DNA of 37,697 nucleotides from Thermoleophilia bacterium (lineage in GTDB: Bacteria > Actinomycetota > Thermoleophilia > Gaiellales > F1-60-MAGs149). Position 1 is the stretch's first letter; each line of letters begins with the position of its first letter. The notes below the pieces were generated by a model. It was not told where the DNA came from. It saw nothing but the letters and a program-made list of their open reading frames with translations, and searched no databases. Shown piece after piece: positions 1-8,800 of this stretch. The stretch lies in the NCBI GenBank assembly GCA_009694475.1, contig SHUX01000008.1:1-37697 (forward strand), written 5' to 3'. The translations under genes and the position numbers were made by a program.

Positions 1-2
1 TC

Positions 3-143
3 GACGCGACCAGCCCGATGCGTGGTCCCGTGCTCGCACTCGAAGGCGAGTTCGTGCCGATGCAGGGCGTCTACATTCGCCGCTCGAAGAACGGCGAAGA
101 GCTCTGGGCACGACTGACGCTGGCCGCCTCCGGCAAGCTCTAA
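3..143 (+). CDS. C-terminal end of an unknown protein (5' truncated)
   Basis: An open frame runs in from the window edge and stops at TAA, giving about 46 residues that end in LTLAASGKL. Codon use looks coding (GC-rich third positions) and the segment contains the plausible peptide stretch GEFVPMQGVYIRRS. I do not recognise a family from this fragment. The start lies upstream of the window. It ends about 105 nt before the ABC exporter genes. Confidence 0.55.
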   Translation, partial: DATSPMRGPVLALEGEFVPMQGVYIRRSKNGEELWARLTLAASGKL

Positions 144-248
144 GTCGCCGCCGCACTGAGTGGTTTGGCCTAGCCTTCGCCCTCATCTGCCTTTCGTAGT
201 CCTGCGATAGGCTGAGTGCCGTTGCAAAGCGGCTAGAGCTTCCCCACC
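144..248. other. Intergenic leader of the ABC exporter operon
   Basis: This 105-nt gap holds a TAGGCT box (208-213) that could be a -10 element with a leader of about 29 nt. I see no Shine-Dalgarno sequence before the ATG at 249 and no convincing terminator for the upstream gene. Confidence 0.3.
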
Positions 249-1010
249 ATGAGCACCCAAATCACAACCACTCCAAGTGCCACAGCGACCGACGCTGTCG
301 TGGTCGCCACAGACCTCTCGAAGATCTATGGCGAGGGCGATTCTGAGGTGCGGGCACTCGACGGCGTCTCCGTCTCCTTCCCCAAGGGCCAGCTGGCTGC
401 GGTAATGGGGCCTTCCGGCTCGGGCAAGTCCACGCTGATGCACATCCTCGCGGGGCTCGACCAGCCGACCAGTGGCAGTGTCCTGGTCGATGGCACCGAA
501 CTCGCCGGCCTCAACGATCAGAAGTTGACGCTGCTGCGCCGCGACAAGATTGGTTTCGTCTTCCAGTTCTTCAACCTGCTACCTATGCTCACGGCCAAGG
601 AAAACATTGAGCTACCGATGAAGATCGCGGGCACGACGCCGGACGCGGAGTGGGAGGCCACACTCGTTGAGGCGACGGGCCTCGGTACGCGCCTGACGCA
701 CAAGCCGGCCGAATTGTCCGGCGGCCAGCAGCAACGTGTCGCTGTCGCCCGCGCCCTGCTTTCGAAGCCCGCCGTCATTTTTGGCGACGAGCCAACCGGT
801 AACCTCGACTCCAAGACCAGCGGCGAGGTACTCGACCTCCTGCGTCGCGCCGTCGACGAGTTTGGTCAGACGGTGATTATGGTCACCCACGATGCGAGTG
901 CGGCAGCGATTGCCGATCGCACCCTGTTCCTCCGCGACGGCAAGATCGTGCGCGATGCGGGGCACCTGTCGGCCGGCGAGATTCTCGACACGATCAAGAC
1001 GCTGGAGTAG
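249..1010 (+). CDS. ABC transporter ATP-binding protein, MacB/LolD-type
   Basis: Nucleotide-binding subunit of an ABC system of the MacB/LolD/FtsE class, which works with FtsX-type permeases in export or extraction from the membrane rather than in solute uptake. All ATPase motifs are present in its 253 aa: Walker A GPSGSGKST (about 54-62), Q-loop Q106, signature LSGGQ (156-160), Walker B VIFGDE (176-181) and the H-loop histidine of VTHD (H214). The N-terminal ~18 residues are Ser/Thr-rich and poorly conserved in type, so a later start is possible. The permease gene follows after 2 nt, so the two are almost certainly co-transcribed. The substrate cannot be told from sequence. Confidence 0.93.
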   Translation: MSTQITTTPSATATDAVVVATDLSKIYGEGDSEVRALDGVSVSFPKGQLAAVMGPSGSGKSTLMHILAGLDQPTSGSVLVDGTELAGLNDQKLTLLRRDKIGFVFQFFNLLPMLTAKENIELPMKIAGTTPDAEWEATLVEATGLGTRLTHKPAELSGGQQQRVAVARALLSKPAVIFGDEPTGNLDSKTSGEVLDLLRRAVDEFGQTVIMVTHDASAAAIADRTLFLRDGKIVRDAGHLSAGEILDTIKTLE

Positions 1011-1012
1011 TC

Positions 1013-3568
1013 ATGATCGGTCTCGTCCTGCGCGGACTCAGCACGCGCAAGTTGCGTTCGGCGTTGACTGCGATCGCGATTCTGCTTGGCGTCACGATGA
1101 TCTCCGGCACGCTCGTGCTGACCGATCAGATTGATCGTGCCTTCGTGCAGATCTTCCAGCAGGGTAACGCCAAAATCGAGGTCGTAGTCAAGCCCAAACC
1201 GCCGTTTCAAGACGACCAGACTGAGGTCTACCTCAACGCCGACCTGATCACCGCGGTGCGGGCAGCCGAGGGCGTGCAACTCGCCGAGCCGTACATCCAG
1301 GTGCAGGGGTACGTGATCGTCGATGGCAAGGCGATGGACCAGACGGGCGGGGCACCGAGCTTCGTGTTCTCGAGTGTGCCCGAGGCACTCAACCCTTATA
1401 CGCCGATCTCGGGGCGACTGCCGACGGCTAGCGGTGAGATAGCGATTGCCACAGAGATTGCAGAGAAATCCAAGGCGAAGGTCGGCGACGCGGTCACGCT
1501 TGCCACGCAGGACGGCATTAAGCCCGTCACGATCGTCGGCATCGTGCAGTACGGCGATGGCTCGACGTCGCTTGGTGGCTCGACGAGCGTGCTCTCACCG
1601 CTAATTGATGTCCAAAACTGGTGGTCGCTGCAGGGCAAAGCGAGCTATCTCTACGCCAAAGCCAACGAGGGCGTCTCCGCTGAGCAACTGAAGGCCAACG
1701 TGCGCGCCGCACTGCCGCAGAACGACGTCATCGTCCAAACCGGCAAAGAGAATGCAGACGAGCAGGCGAGCATTCTCAACAATCTGATCGGCAAGATCAT
1801 CCGCTACGCCTTGCTTGCCTTTGCGGGTGTCGCCGTGCTGGTGGGCGCCTTCATCATCTACAACACCTTTTCGATTACCGTCGCTCAGCGCACGCGCGAG
1901 TTCGCCATGCTGCGCACGATTGGCGCCTCACGGCGGCAGATCCTCGGCACGGTGGTCGGTGAGGCGTTCATCATCGGCCTCGTCGCCTCGCTGGTTGGCC
2001 TTGGCCTGGGACTGGTCTTCGCCTGGGGGCTTAACAAACTGTTCGGAGCGATCGGTTTTGGCTTGCCGGCGACGGGGCTGATCCTGTCGTGGCAGGCCGT
2101 CGCCGTCTCGCTGGTGGTGGGTGTCGGTATCACGGTGCTGGCCTCGATCTTCCCGGCACTGCGCGCCACGAAAATTGCTCCGATTGCCGCACTCCGCGAG
2201 GGCGTTACGCTGCCCGTTGGGCGCTTGCAAAAGTTGACGCCCGTGATCGCCATCGTGATCGCCGCGCTCGGGGCCACCGGCATGGTCTTCGGTCTCGCCA
2301 GCGATGCCGATACGACCAGTCGACTCTTGACGCTGGCGGGTGGGGCGATCTTGATCTTCGTTGCGGTTGCGATGTTGGCACGCTTCATCGTGCGTCCCGT
2401 GGTGGGCGTGTTGTCGGTTCCGATTACGAAGGCCGCGGGCGGCGTGGGGCGGCTCGCGTCCGAGAACGCGGCCCGTAACCCTGCCCGTACGGCCGTCACT
2501 GCTGCTGCTCTGATGATTGGCATCGGTCTGGTCGTCTTCGTGACGATCTTCGTTGGTGGGCTCCGAGAATCCTTTACGGGTGCGATCGACACGTCGCTCA
2601 AGAGCGATGTCACGGTGACTGCCCGCGGCTTCGGTGGTTCGCTCCCCGTGGGCGTACTTGACGCCGTCACGGCTGTCCCCGGCGTCGAGACCGCCTCGCC
2701 GGTTGGTGGCACCGCCGTGCAGGTCGACGCTCAGACGCTGGCCCTGATCGGCGTCGACTCCGCCACCATCACCAACGTCTACTCCTTCGATTGGAATTCG
2801 GGCTCGGACGCCAGCGTGCAGGGTCTTGGCGCCGATAAGGCCCTCGTCGAGGACACCATCGCAACGTCATTGAAGGTCCAGCCCGGCGATGCCATCAAGG
2901 TCCAGTCGATCAACGGGGCATCCGCCACGTTTACGGTGGCTGGCACCTACACCGATCCCACCATCCTCAACGGCATTGTCGTCGATCAGGCCGCACTCAA
3001 GCCGCTCTTGCAGTCGAACGCGACGGGCCTCAACACCGTCTTCGTCAACGAGGCTTTGGGTGCTAATCCCGATATTGTCCAGGCGGCGCTGGAAGCGGCC
3101 CTGACGGACTATCCGACGGCCAAGGTGCAGTCGAACGCGCAGCAGAAGGAACAGGTGGCATCGAGCGTCAACACGATCCTCGTGATCTTCTACGCGCTGC
3201 TTGCGCTAAGCGTCGTGATCTCACTGTTCGGCATCGTCAATACACTCGTGCTCTCGATCTTCGAGCGCACCCGCGAGATCGGCATGCTGCGCTCGGTCGG
3301 GACTACGCGTCGGCAGATGCGGGCAATGATCCGCTGGGAGGCCGTGATCACCTCGATCATTGGCGGCGTCTTGGGCGTCCTGTTGGGCATCATGTTCGGC
3401 TGGGCTGTCTGCAAGGGGCTCGAAAGTGAGGGCCTCGCATTCGTCTTCCCAACCGTGCAGATCGTGATCTTCCTCGTGCTCTCGATCGTGGCGGGCATCG
3501 TGGCGGCGATTCTGCCGGCGCGCCGCGCGGCGAAGCTCGACGTGCTCGAGGCGCTGCAGTACGAGTAG
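1013..3568 (+). CDS. FtsX-family ABC transporter permease (duplicated core)
   Basis: Membrane subunit partnering the preceding ATPase. The 851 aa show the long type of this family: an N-terminal membrane helix (about 13-35), an extracytoplasmic MacB-like region, an FtsX domain with three helices (about 265-390, containing REFAMLRTIGASRRQ), two central helices plus another helix after RNPARTAVTAAA, a second extracytoplasmic region and a final FtsX domain (about 720-845, containing TREIGMLRSVGTTRRQ). The two similar REI/FxMLR-xG-xxRRQ signatures mark the internal duplication and are the predicted coupling helices to the ATPase. The start is 2 nt after the ATPase stop. Likely roles are lipoprotein, peptide or drug export; the cargo is unknown. 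Confidence 0.9.
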   Translation: MIGLVLRGLSTRKLRSALTAIAILLGVTMISGTLVLTDQIDRAFVQIFQQGNAKIEVVVKPKPPFQDDQTEVYLNADLITAVRAAEGVQLAEPYIQVQGYVIVDGKAMDQTGGAPSFVFSSVPEALNPYTPISGRLPTASGEIAIATEIAEKSKAKVGDAVTLATQDGIKPVTIVGIVQYGDGSTSLGGSTSVLSPLIDVQNWWSLQGKASYLYAKANEGVSAEQLKANVRAALPQNDVIVQTGKENADEQASILNNLIGKIIRYALLAFAGVAVLVGAFIIYNTFSITVAQRTREFAMLRTIGASRRQILGTVVGEAFIIGLVASLVGLGLGLVFAWGLNKLFGAIGFGLPATGLILSWQAVAVSLVVGVGITVLASIFPALRATKIAPIAALREGVTLPVGRLQKLTPVIAIVIAALGATGMVFGLASDADTTSRLLTLAGGAILIFVAVAMLARFIVRPVVGVLSVPITKAAGGVGRLASENAARNPARTAVTAAALMIGIGLVVFVTIFVGGLRESFTGAIDTSLKSDVTVTARGFGGSLPVGVLDAVTAVPGVETASPVGGTAVQVDAQTLALIGVDSATITNVYSFDWNSGSDASVQGLGADKALVEDTIATSLKVQPGDAIKVQSINGASATFTVAGTYTDPTILNGIVVDQAALKPLLQSNATGLNTVFVNEALGANPDIVQAALEAALTDYPTAKVQSNAQQKEQVASSVNTILVIFYALLALSVVISLFGIVNTLVLSIFERTREIGMLRSVGTTRRQMRAMIRWEAVITSIIGGVLGVLLGIMFGWAVCKGLESEGLAFVFPTVQIVIFLVLSIVAGIVAAILPARRAAKLDVLEALQYE

Positions 3569-3574
3569 GGGCCG

Positions 3575-3595
3575 ATGCCCGATGATGTCGGGCAT
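3575..3595. terminator. Hairpin after the ABC permease gene
   Basis: Perfect 8-bp inverted repeat ATGCCCGA / TCGGGCAT with a 5-nt loop, starting 7 nt after the permease stop. No T-run follows, so it may be a weak or factor-assisted terminator or only an mRNA-stabilising hairpin. Confidence 0.35.
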
Positions 3596-3652
3596 GGATC
3601 GTTGGGTCGATAGCCAGACGCCACGACGCGTGGCGGCGAGGGCGCATCTGTT

Positions 3653-4561
3653 GTGCTGATTGCCCTGCTTTGGATCGGATCGTTTGCGGTTGGTGTGCTC
3701 TGGCAGTGGCGCTCGCCAGCGTCGGCAGAGCCTTGGAACCGGCGGATCTTTAACTTTTACTTCCACTTCTTCGCGCCGATTGTCGTGCTGTTCGCCTACA
3801 CCGTCGTGCCCGCCGATTCGACGACGCTGATCGGCCTCGGTGCCGTCATCGCCGCCTCCTACGCGGTGCTCGGTATCGGTCTGCTCTACGCACGCGCCGC
3901 CGCGCGTGATCGTGGCGAGCAGGGGGTACTCGCACTCGGCAGCGGCTTCACGAACACGGTCACGCTTGGCTATCCCGTCGTCAACGCCGTCTTTGGTCCG
4001 GCCGGCCTTGCGCTGCAGGTGCTGTTCGCGCAGTTTATGTACTTGATCCCGATCGTCTCGGTTTCGACGGCGATCGCTGCGCACTTCGGCAACGGCACGC
4101 GCCCGCGAACGTGGCAGGGCATCGTGCGCCAGATCGTCAACGTGCCACTCGTGTTTGCTGTGATTGCCATTACGATTCGCGCCGCTGGCGTCGACATCGA
4201 GCCGTACGTGGCACGCCCGACTGACTGGGTCGTCTTCCTGATGGGCCCGATTGGCTTCCTCGAGCTCGGCCTCGCGCTGCCGCTCGACCGCGTCTCCCAC
4301 GACATTAATGACCTCTGGCGTGCGGCCGGCCCGATCGTCCTGCGCCTGGCGATCGCTCCCACCATCCTGTTCGCGATCCACCTTGTGATCGGCGTGGACA
4401 TTCCGACCGTCTACTACCTCTCGATCGCGATGCCAGCCGCCTTCCATACGCTGATCCTCGCGCGCGTCTACGGCCTGCCGGGCCAGATGATGCGCCTGAT
4501 CGTTGTGATCTCGAGCCTGATCATGATCTCAGTGATCTTCGTCGGCTTGTCGTTCTTCTAA
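3653..4561 (+). CDS. AEC-family (auxin efflux carrier type) transporter
   Basis: 302-aa integral membrane protein with about eight to ten hydrophobic segments and the pattern of the AEC/PIN-like superfamily, including GFTNTVTLGYPVVNAVFG (about 103-120), which resembles the family's conserved GN-x-G-P region in helix 4. Relatives move malate, malonate or other organic anions or amphipathic molecules across the cytoplasmic membrane. Translation starts at GTG; the ribosome site is weak (GGCGAGG). It is separated from the ABC genes by a hairpin and ends directly in a repeated hairpin element whose first base is the last base of its TAA stop. The substrate is unknown. Confidence 0.8.
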   Translation: MLIALLWIGSFAVGVLWQWRSPASAEPWNRRIFNFYFHFFAPIVVLFAYTVVPADSTTLIGLGAVIAASYAVLGIGLLYARAAARDRGEQGVLALGSGFTNTVTLGYPVVNAVFGPAGLALQVLFAQFMYLIPIVSVSTAIAAHFGNGTRPRTWQGIVRQIVNVPLVFAVIAITIRAAGVDIEPYVARPTDWVVFLMGPIGFLELGLALPLDRVSHDINDLWRAAGPIVLRLAIAPTILFAIHLVIGVDIPTVYYLSIAMPAAFHTLILARVYGLPGQMMRLIVVISSLIMISVIFVGLSFF

Positions 4562-4598
4562 GGGGGACACCACAAACCCCGGTTTGTCATGTCCCCCT
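4561..4598. repeat. Repeated stop-codon-abutting hairpin, copy 1
   Basis: AGGGGGACA..ACAAACC / GGTTTGT..TGTCCCCCT forms a stem of 9 + 7 bp with a 2-nt internal mismatch and a short C-rich loop. It begins on the last base of the transporter stop codon and lies between convergent genes. A near copy lies at 19721-19758, again overlapping a stop codon. No T-tract follows, so it is a REP-like or bidirectional terminator candidate rather than a textbook intrinsic terminator. Confidence 0.75.
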
Positions 4599-4634
4599 AG
4601 CGTCGCGAGCGGCCCTGGATCGACCGCGCTGGCT

Positions 4635-5708
4635 TTACGCCATTGGGATGTGCCGCAGGATGTGCGGCTCAACGCGCTCGAGGATCTCGTCGAGCGTCTC
4701 GCCTGTGATCGTCAACCCGTGGTTCTTGAGGCCGATGATGGCGTGGGCCGGGTCGGGCTGCACGCGGACGAGGTCGGCGACGGCGTCGGCTAGCTCGGCC
4801 GTGCCACACGGATAGTTGATTTCGGTGGCGTCGACGCCCTCAACCCAGGCGTGGACATGCATGATCGCGCCCACGCTGGGGTGCTCCATGTAGACCTTCC
4901 AGTGCTCGATCGCGTCGACCGACACGCGGCGCGGCTCGATGCCGGGCGGTACCGACATCACCATTGCCTGGGCAGGCTCGTCGTAGTCGGTCACGAGCAG
5001 CATGTCGCGGCCAATTTCCTTTAGGTTCGACTTGTCGACACCCGAGGCGCTCATCCAAAAACGCGTCGCGTCCTTGCGGGCCGACAGGTTGCCGTACGAC
5101 AGGCCGCCAATCGAGTAGAGGCGCTTGACGTGCTCGAGGTCGCGCTTATCGAGGTACTTCTCGATCGGGAACGGCGCGGGCAGGAGGTTCATCGCGTCGA
5201 GACGCTGACCTGCAATCGTCAGCGACTCGGTGATCTCATCGCCATTCCACAACTCGGGCTCGAGGTCGGGATTCCAGATGTTGTCGATCACCAGATGGCT
5301 TTCGGCCAGTGGTGCGAGGCGCTCGGCGAGCGTTGCATAAAACGCATCAGAGCTGTCGTCTGCAATCGCGTAGTTGCCCTGCTCCATCGTGCCGAAGCGC
5401 ACCTCGGTGCCGGGGACGACGCGAACGGAGACGTTCGACAGTGCGCGCACGAGGACGGGGTAGTAGTCGCTGATCGCCTCGCCAAAGTCGGCTGGGGGGG
5501 CGTCGCCCTCGTAGATTGCGGCGCAGAATGTCGTCTTGTTCTCGCGACGGTACGGGCGCACGTTCTCGCGGTCGACGAAGTTGCAGACGAGGTTGGCAGT
5601 GCCGAGATCCTCGGTGCGCTCATAGCCACGTGTCACAAGTGCGGCACTGAGGCGGTCGGCAAAGGTGGACAGCGTGTCGGAAACGTTCCCGTAAAAGGCA
5701 AATCGCAT
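4635..5708 (-). CDS. Class II aldolase/adducin-family protein with extra N-terminal region
   Basis: The C-terminal half (about 190-350) is a class II aldolase/adducin fold: YGNLSAR (205-211, phosphate-loop region), HVHAW (H284 and H286) and LKNHG (H330), which together give the three-histidine metal site. Such enzymes cleave or epimerise sugar phosphates, or decarboxylate or dehydrate small substrates. The N-terminal ~180 residues belong to no family I recognise, and the protein is well over the usual 200-250 aa. The gene stands alone between convergent and divergent neighbours. Start ATG is 6 nt from a TACCCT box, which fits a leaderless mRNA. The fold call is firm; the reaction is unknown. 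Confidence 0.82.
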   Translation of the reverse strand: MRFAFYGNVSDTLSTFADRLSAALVTRGYERTEDLGTANLVCNFVDRENVRPYRRENKTTFCAAIYEGDAPPADFGEAISDYYPVLVRALSNVSVRVVPGTEVRFGTMEQGNYAIADDSSDAFYATLAERLAPLAESHLVIDNIWNPDLEPELWNGDEITESLTIAGQRLDAMNLLPAPFPIEKYLDKRDLEHVKRLYSIGGLSYGNLSARKDATRFWMSASGVDKSNLKEIGRDMLLVTDYDEPAQAMVMSVPPGIEPRRVSVDAIEHWKVYMEHPSVGAIMHVHAWVEGVDATEINYPCGTAELADAVADLVRVQPDPAHAIIGLKNHGLTITGETLDEILERVEPHILRHIPMA

Positions 5709-5714
5709 GTGTTG

Positions 5715-5720
5715 AGGGTA
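5715..5720 (-). promoter_or_regulatory. -10 box for a leaderless start of the aldolase gene
   Basis: Minus-strand TACCCT, then CAACAC, then ATG at 5708. With a start point about 7 nt past the box, the transcript would begin at the initiation codon. No Shine-Dalgarno sequence lies upstream. Confidence 0.6.
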
Positions 5721-5790
5721 GCAGTCAGCGTGCCTTCGTTTGCCACGCGCGACGCGCGCACCGGCATGTGCGCTACATTTCGGTCAGGTT

Positions 5791-5808
5791 CGGTGCCGTT
5801 GGGCACCG
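5791..5808 (+). other. Hairpin in the helicase leader region
   Basis: CGGTGCC-GTTG-GGCACCG is a perfect 7-bp stem about 65 nt before the helicase start. A TACATT box lies just upstream (5774-5779). If that is the promoter, the hairpin sits in the 5' leader. Its role is unknown. Confidence 0.35.
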
Positions 5809-5872
5809 CAGATCCACGGCGTGACAGCCGACCAGTGGTCGTGCTCGTGTCGCGAGGTGGTTGGAGGCGTGA

Positions 5873-8800
5873 ATGCTCGAAGCCGGCAATACGGCTACAG
5901 GCACAGAGTTCGTTGATATGACGGGTCGTCCGACGCTCGACGCAGTTGAGCGCTGGATCGGCGAGTGCATCCGCGCGCCCGGCGACACCGACGACATTCG
6001 CGTGGGCAGCCTCTGGGCGAGCGCCTACCTTGAGGCCGCCGATGAGATCGAGCGCGGTTTGGCCTTGCCGTCGGCCGAGTATCGCCGCCGCTACGCCCTT
6101 CCGCTCGGCCTGCAACGTGTCTTGGCCGAAGACGAGCCGCACCTGCAATCGGGTCTCGCGTTGCGTCCGCACCAGGTCGACGCGCTTGCGGGCATGCTCG
6201 CAGCCGTGATCGGCGACTTCGAGCGCTCGCAGCGCGCCGAGCAGGACGAGCTCGAGCAGCCCGAGAACGACGCGCCGAAGCTGGCCGACGAGAGCACCGC
6301 CGTCGTCGGGGAGTCGGGCGACGACGACGATGATGACGACGACTTTGGTTTCGAGGACGATGATGACGACGATGCACCGGTCGCCTTGCCACCAATTGTT
6401 GACAGTCCCGTTGCGCGCGTTGTGCTGGCGGGCATCGACGACCCGGACGACGATGACGACGACGATGATGACGAGGCGACGGGCGACGAGCCAATCGACG
6501 ACCCTGGCGCTGTCCGGCGCTACCGCTTCAAACACCCGACCGCGTCCGGCAAGACCGTCGCTGCAGCCGCCTTCGTCGATGCCGCCAAGATCACGGGCGT
6601 CCTGATTCTCACCCACCGCCGCCTGTTGGTCGACCAGTTCGAGCGCGACCTCAAGGAACAGGGCTACGCGCACCGACTCAAGGACCCTGTGCTTGGTGTG
6701 GCCAAGCCGCCGCTGGTGCCGCCGATCACGATCGAGACGTACGCGTGGTTTATCAAGAACGCTGATCGCCTCAGCCGCGACGTCTATGGCGTGATCCTCT
6801 GCGACGAGGCGCATACGGCGCTCGGCGATCGTACCTCTGCCGCGATTCGACGCCTCGACACGCCGACGTATATCGGCATGACCGCGACCGACCAGTTGTT
6901 GCAAAAACACGTCGGCGATGTCTTCCCAGCCGAGATCGCAGACTTTCCGCTTGGCGAGGCCGTGTTGTCGGGTGTCGTCGCCCCGCTGCGCGCCGTGCGC
7001 GTGCCACCGGGCACGTCGCTTAAGCGCGTGCGGCTTGTTGGTGGCGACTACGACCAGCAAGAACTCGCCGACGCGCTCGACCACGACGCCGTCAACATGG
7101 CTGCCTCGATGTACTACCTCGACATGTTTGGACAGCGTCCAGGCATCGTCTACGCCGCTGGTGTCGACCATGCGGTCCGCGTCGCTGCGGCGATGCGTGC
7201 GATTGGACTCAAGGCCGCCGCTGTCTCTGGGCGCACGCCGCCGCGCGAACTGGCCGAGACACTTGCCGCCTACGAGCGCGGCGAAGTCAACGTGCTGGTC
7301 AATGCCCAACTTTTGGCTGAGGGTTGGAACGCGCCGCGTGCCACCGTCTGTATGCATCTCGCTCCGACCGCTAGTCGTCGCGTCTATCAGCAGCGCGTCG
7401 GGCGTGTGATGCGCCTGCATCGACGTAAGGAATCCGGCGTTGTCGTCGATTTTGCCGAGGCCGCGGCGCCACATACGGACCGCACGATCACCCTGCACTC
7501 GCTGCTCGATGTCGACACGTTCCAGCCGGGTGCGCTCGTCACGCCGCGACCGCCGCGGGTTCGCCGCCGTTGGCGCCGGTTGCCAAAGGCGCTGGTCCGC
7601 GAGGCGCCGTGGGTCGTGCCCGTCACGCCCGATCCGGTACGGCGTGCTGCGGTGATCTGCGATAACTGGAAGACGGTTGCCGTTGACCGCCTACCGCTCG
7701 ACGAGCAAGAACTGTGGGCCGAACACGCGGCCGAGCGCGCCCAGCCGAAGGACCTCGAAAAGTTGGCGCGCGTGCTTGTCGCTGTGCCGCGCCAGGCGCG
7801 CATGGTGTTCTTTGCCAAGTGTGCGGCCGAGAACCGGCACCGTCAGTTGCGACTAGAGGCGCTGCGCGATCTTGCCCAGAGTGGGCCGGGAACGAATCTG
7901 TTTGAGCAGGCTGTGCGGCTCGTCGAGCGCGCGCCGACCTGGCGCCAGGATCGTCAGCAGGGCGCACGCACACTGCTGCTTGCGCTTGGCGATGGCTTTG
8001 GTGAGGCGTCCGATCACTACGTGTCGGCTTGGGCCTGGCGGCTTGCAGCGTCTTCTGCCGATGCGCAGCAGCGTCGCGTAACCGCAGCAGTCGAAGGCGG
8101 GCGCGAACTTCTGCGCAGCCTGTCGGGTCGTTCGGGCGATGCGGCGCGCCAGCAGGCCAAGGCGATCGTCGCGATTGCCGAGGAGCAGCCGCTCGACGTT
8201 GGTGCTGCCCTGCTGGCATGTATTCGCACGGTTGATATGGGTGCCGAGCGCGTGCTCGAGGACGCGCGGATCCGCATGTCGGCCGATCCGCGCGCGCTCG
8301 CTGCTGCTTTGGGCTCCAATGTGCCACTGCCGCGTGGCGTCAAGCGCCCGACACGCTCGCGCGTCTCAGCCGCCGCATTGCAGGGCTCTGTCTTGCCGTC
8401 GTCGATCGGTGCTTTGCCGAACGAGGCTGCACACGAGGAGCCAAAGAAGCGTCGGCGTCGTCGTAAGCGCAAGCGCACGGGCGAGTCTCCGAATGGGGAG
8501 GCGACCGTCGAGGCTGTGGACAGCGACACTCCCGAGACCATCGAGACTGAGGGCGCTTCCGCGAATGTTGGGTTCGAGGCCGTCGAGGAGTCTCTGCCTG
8601 TCAAGCCGAAGCGTGGTCGTCCCCGCAAGGTTCGGCCCGAAGAGAGCGTTGAGGCGGTGGCGGTCGAAGCTCTTGTTACTGAGCCGGCTCTTTCGGATCA
8701 ATCCGACGAGGCTCCGGTCAAGCGCAAGCGTGGTCGTCCCCGCAAGGTTCGACAGGAAGAGGAGCTGGTGGTGGAGGCGCCGAGTATTGAGTCGGCTCCA

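Noticed and set aside
4584-4793. 69-aa plus-strand ORF after the first hairpin repeat
   Set aside because: Lies almost wholly antisense to the aldolase C-terminus, no ribosome site, no motif.
6320-6475. Microsatellite or CRISPR-like repeat in the GAC/GAT tract
   Set aside because: Irregular GAC/GAT codons encoding aspartate in frame; no spacer/repeat structure.
5633-7498. 621-aa minus-strand ORF inside the helicase
   Set aside because: It is antisense to a gene with a full motif set, its composition is the His/Val/Arg-rich shadow typical of GC-rich DNA, and it overlaps the aldolase start.
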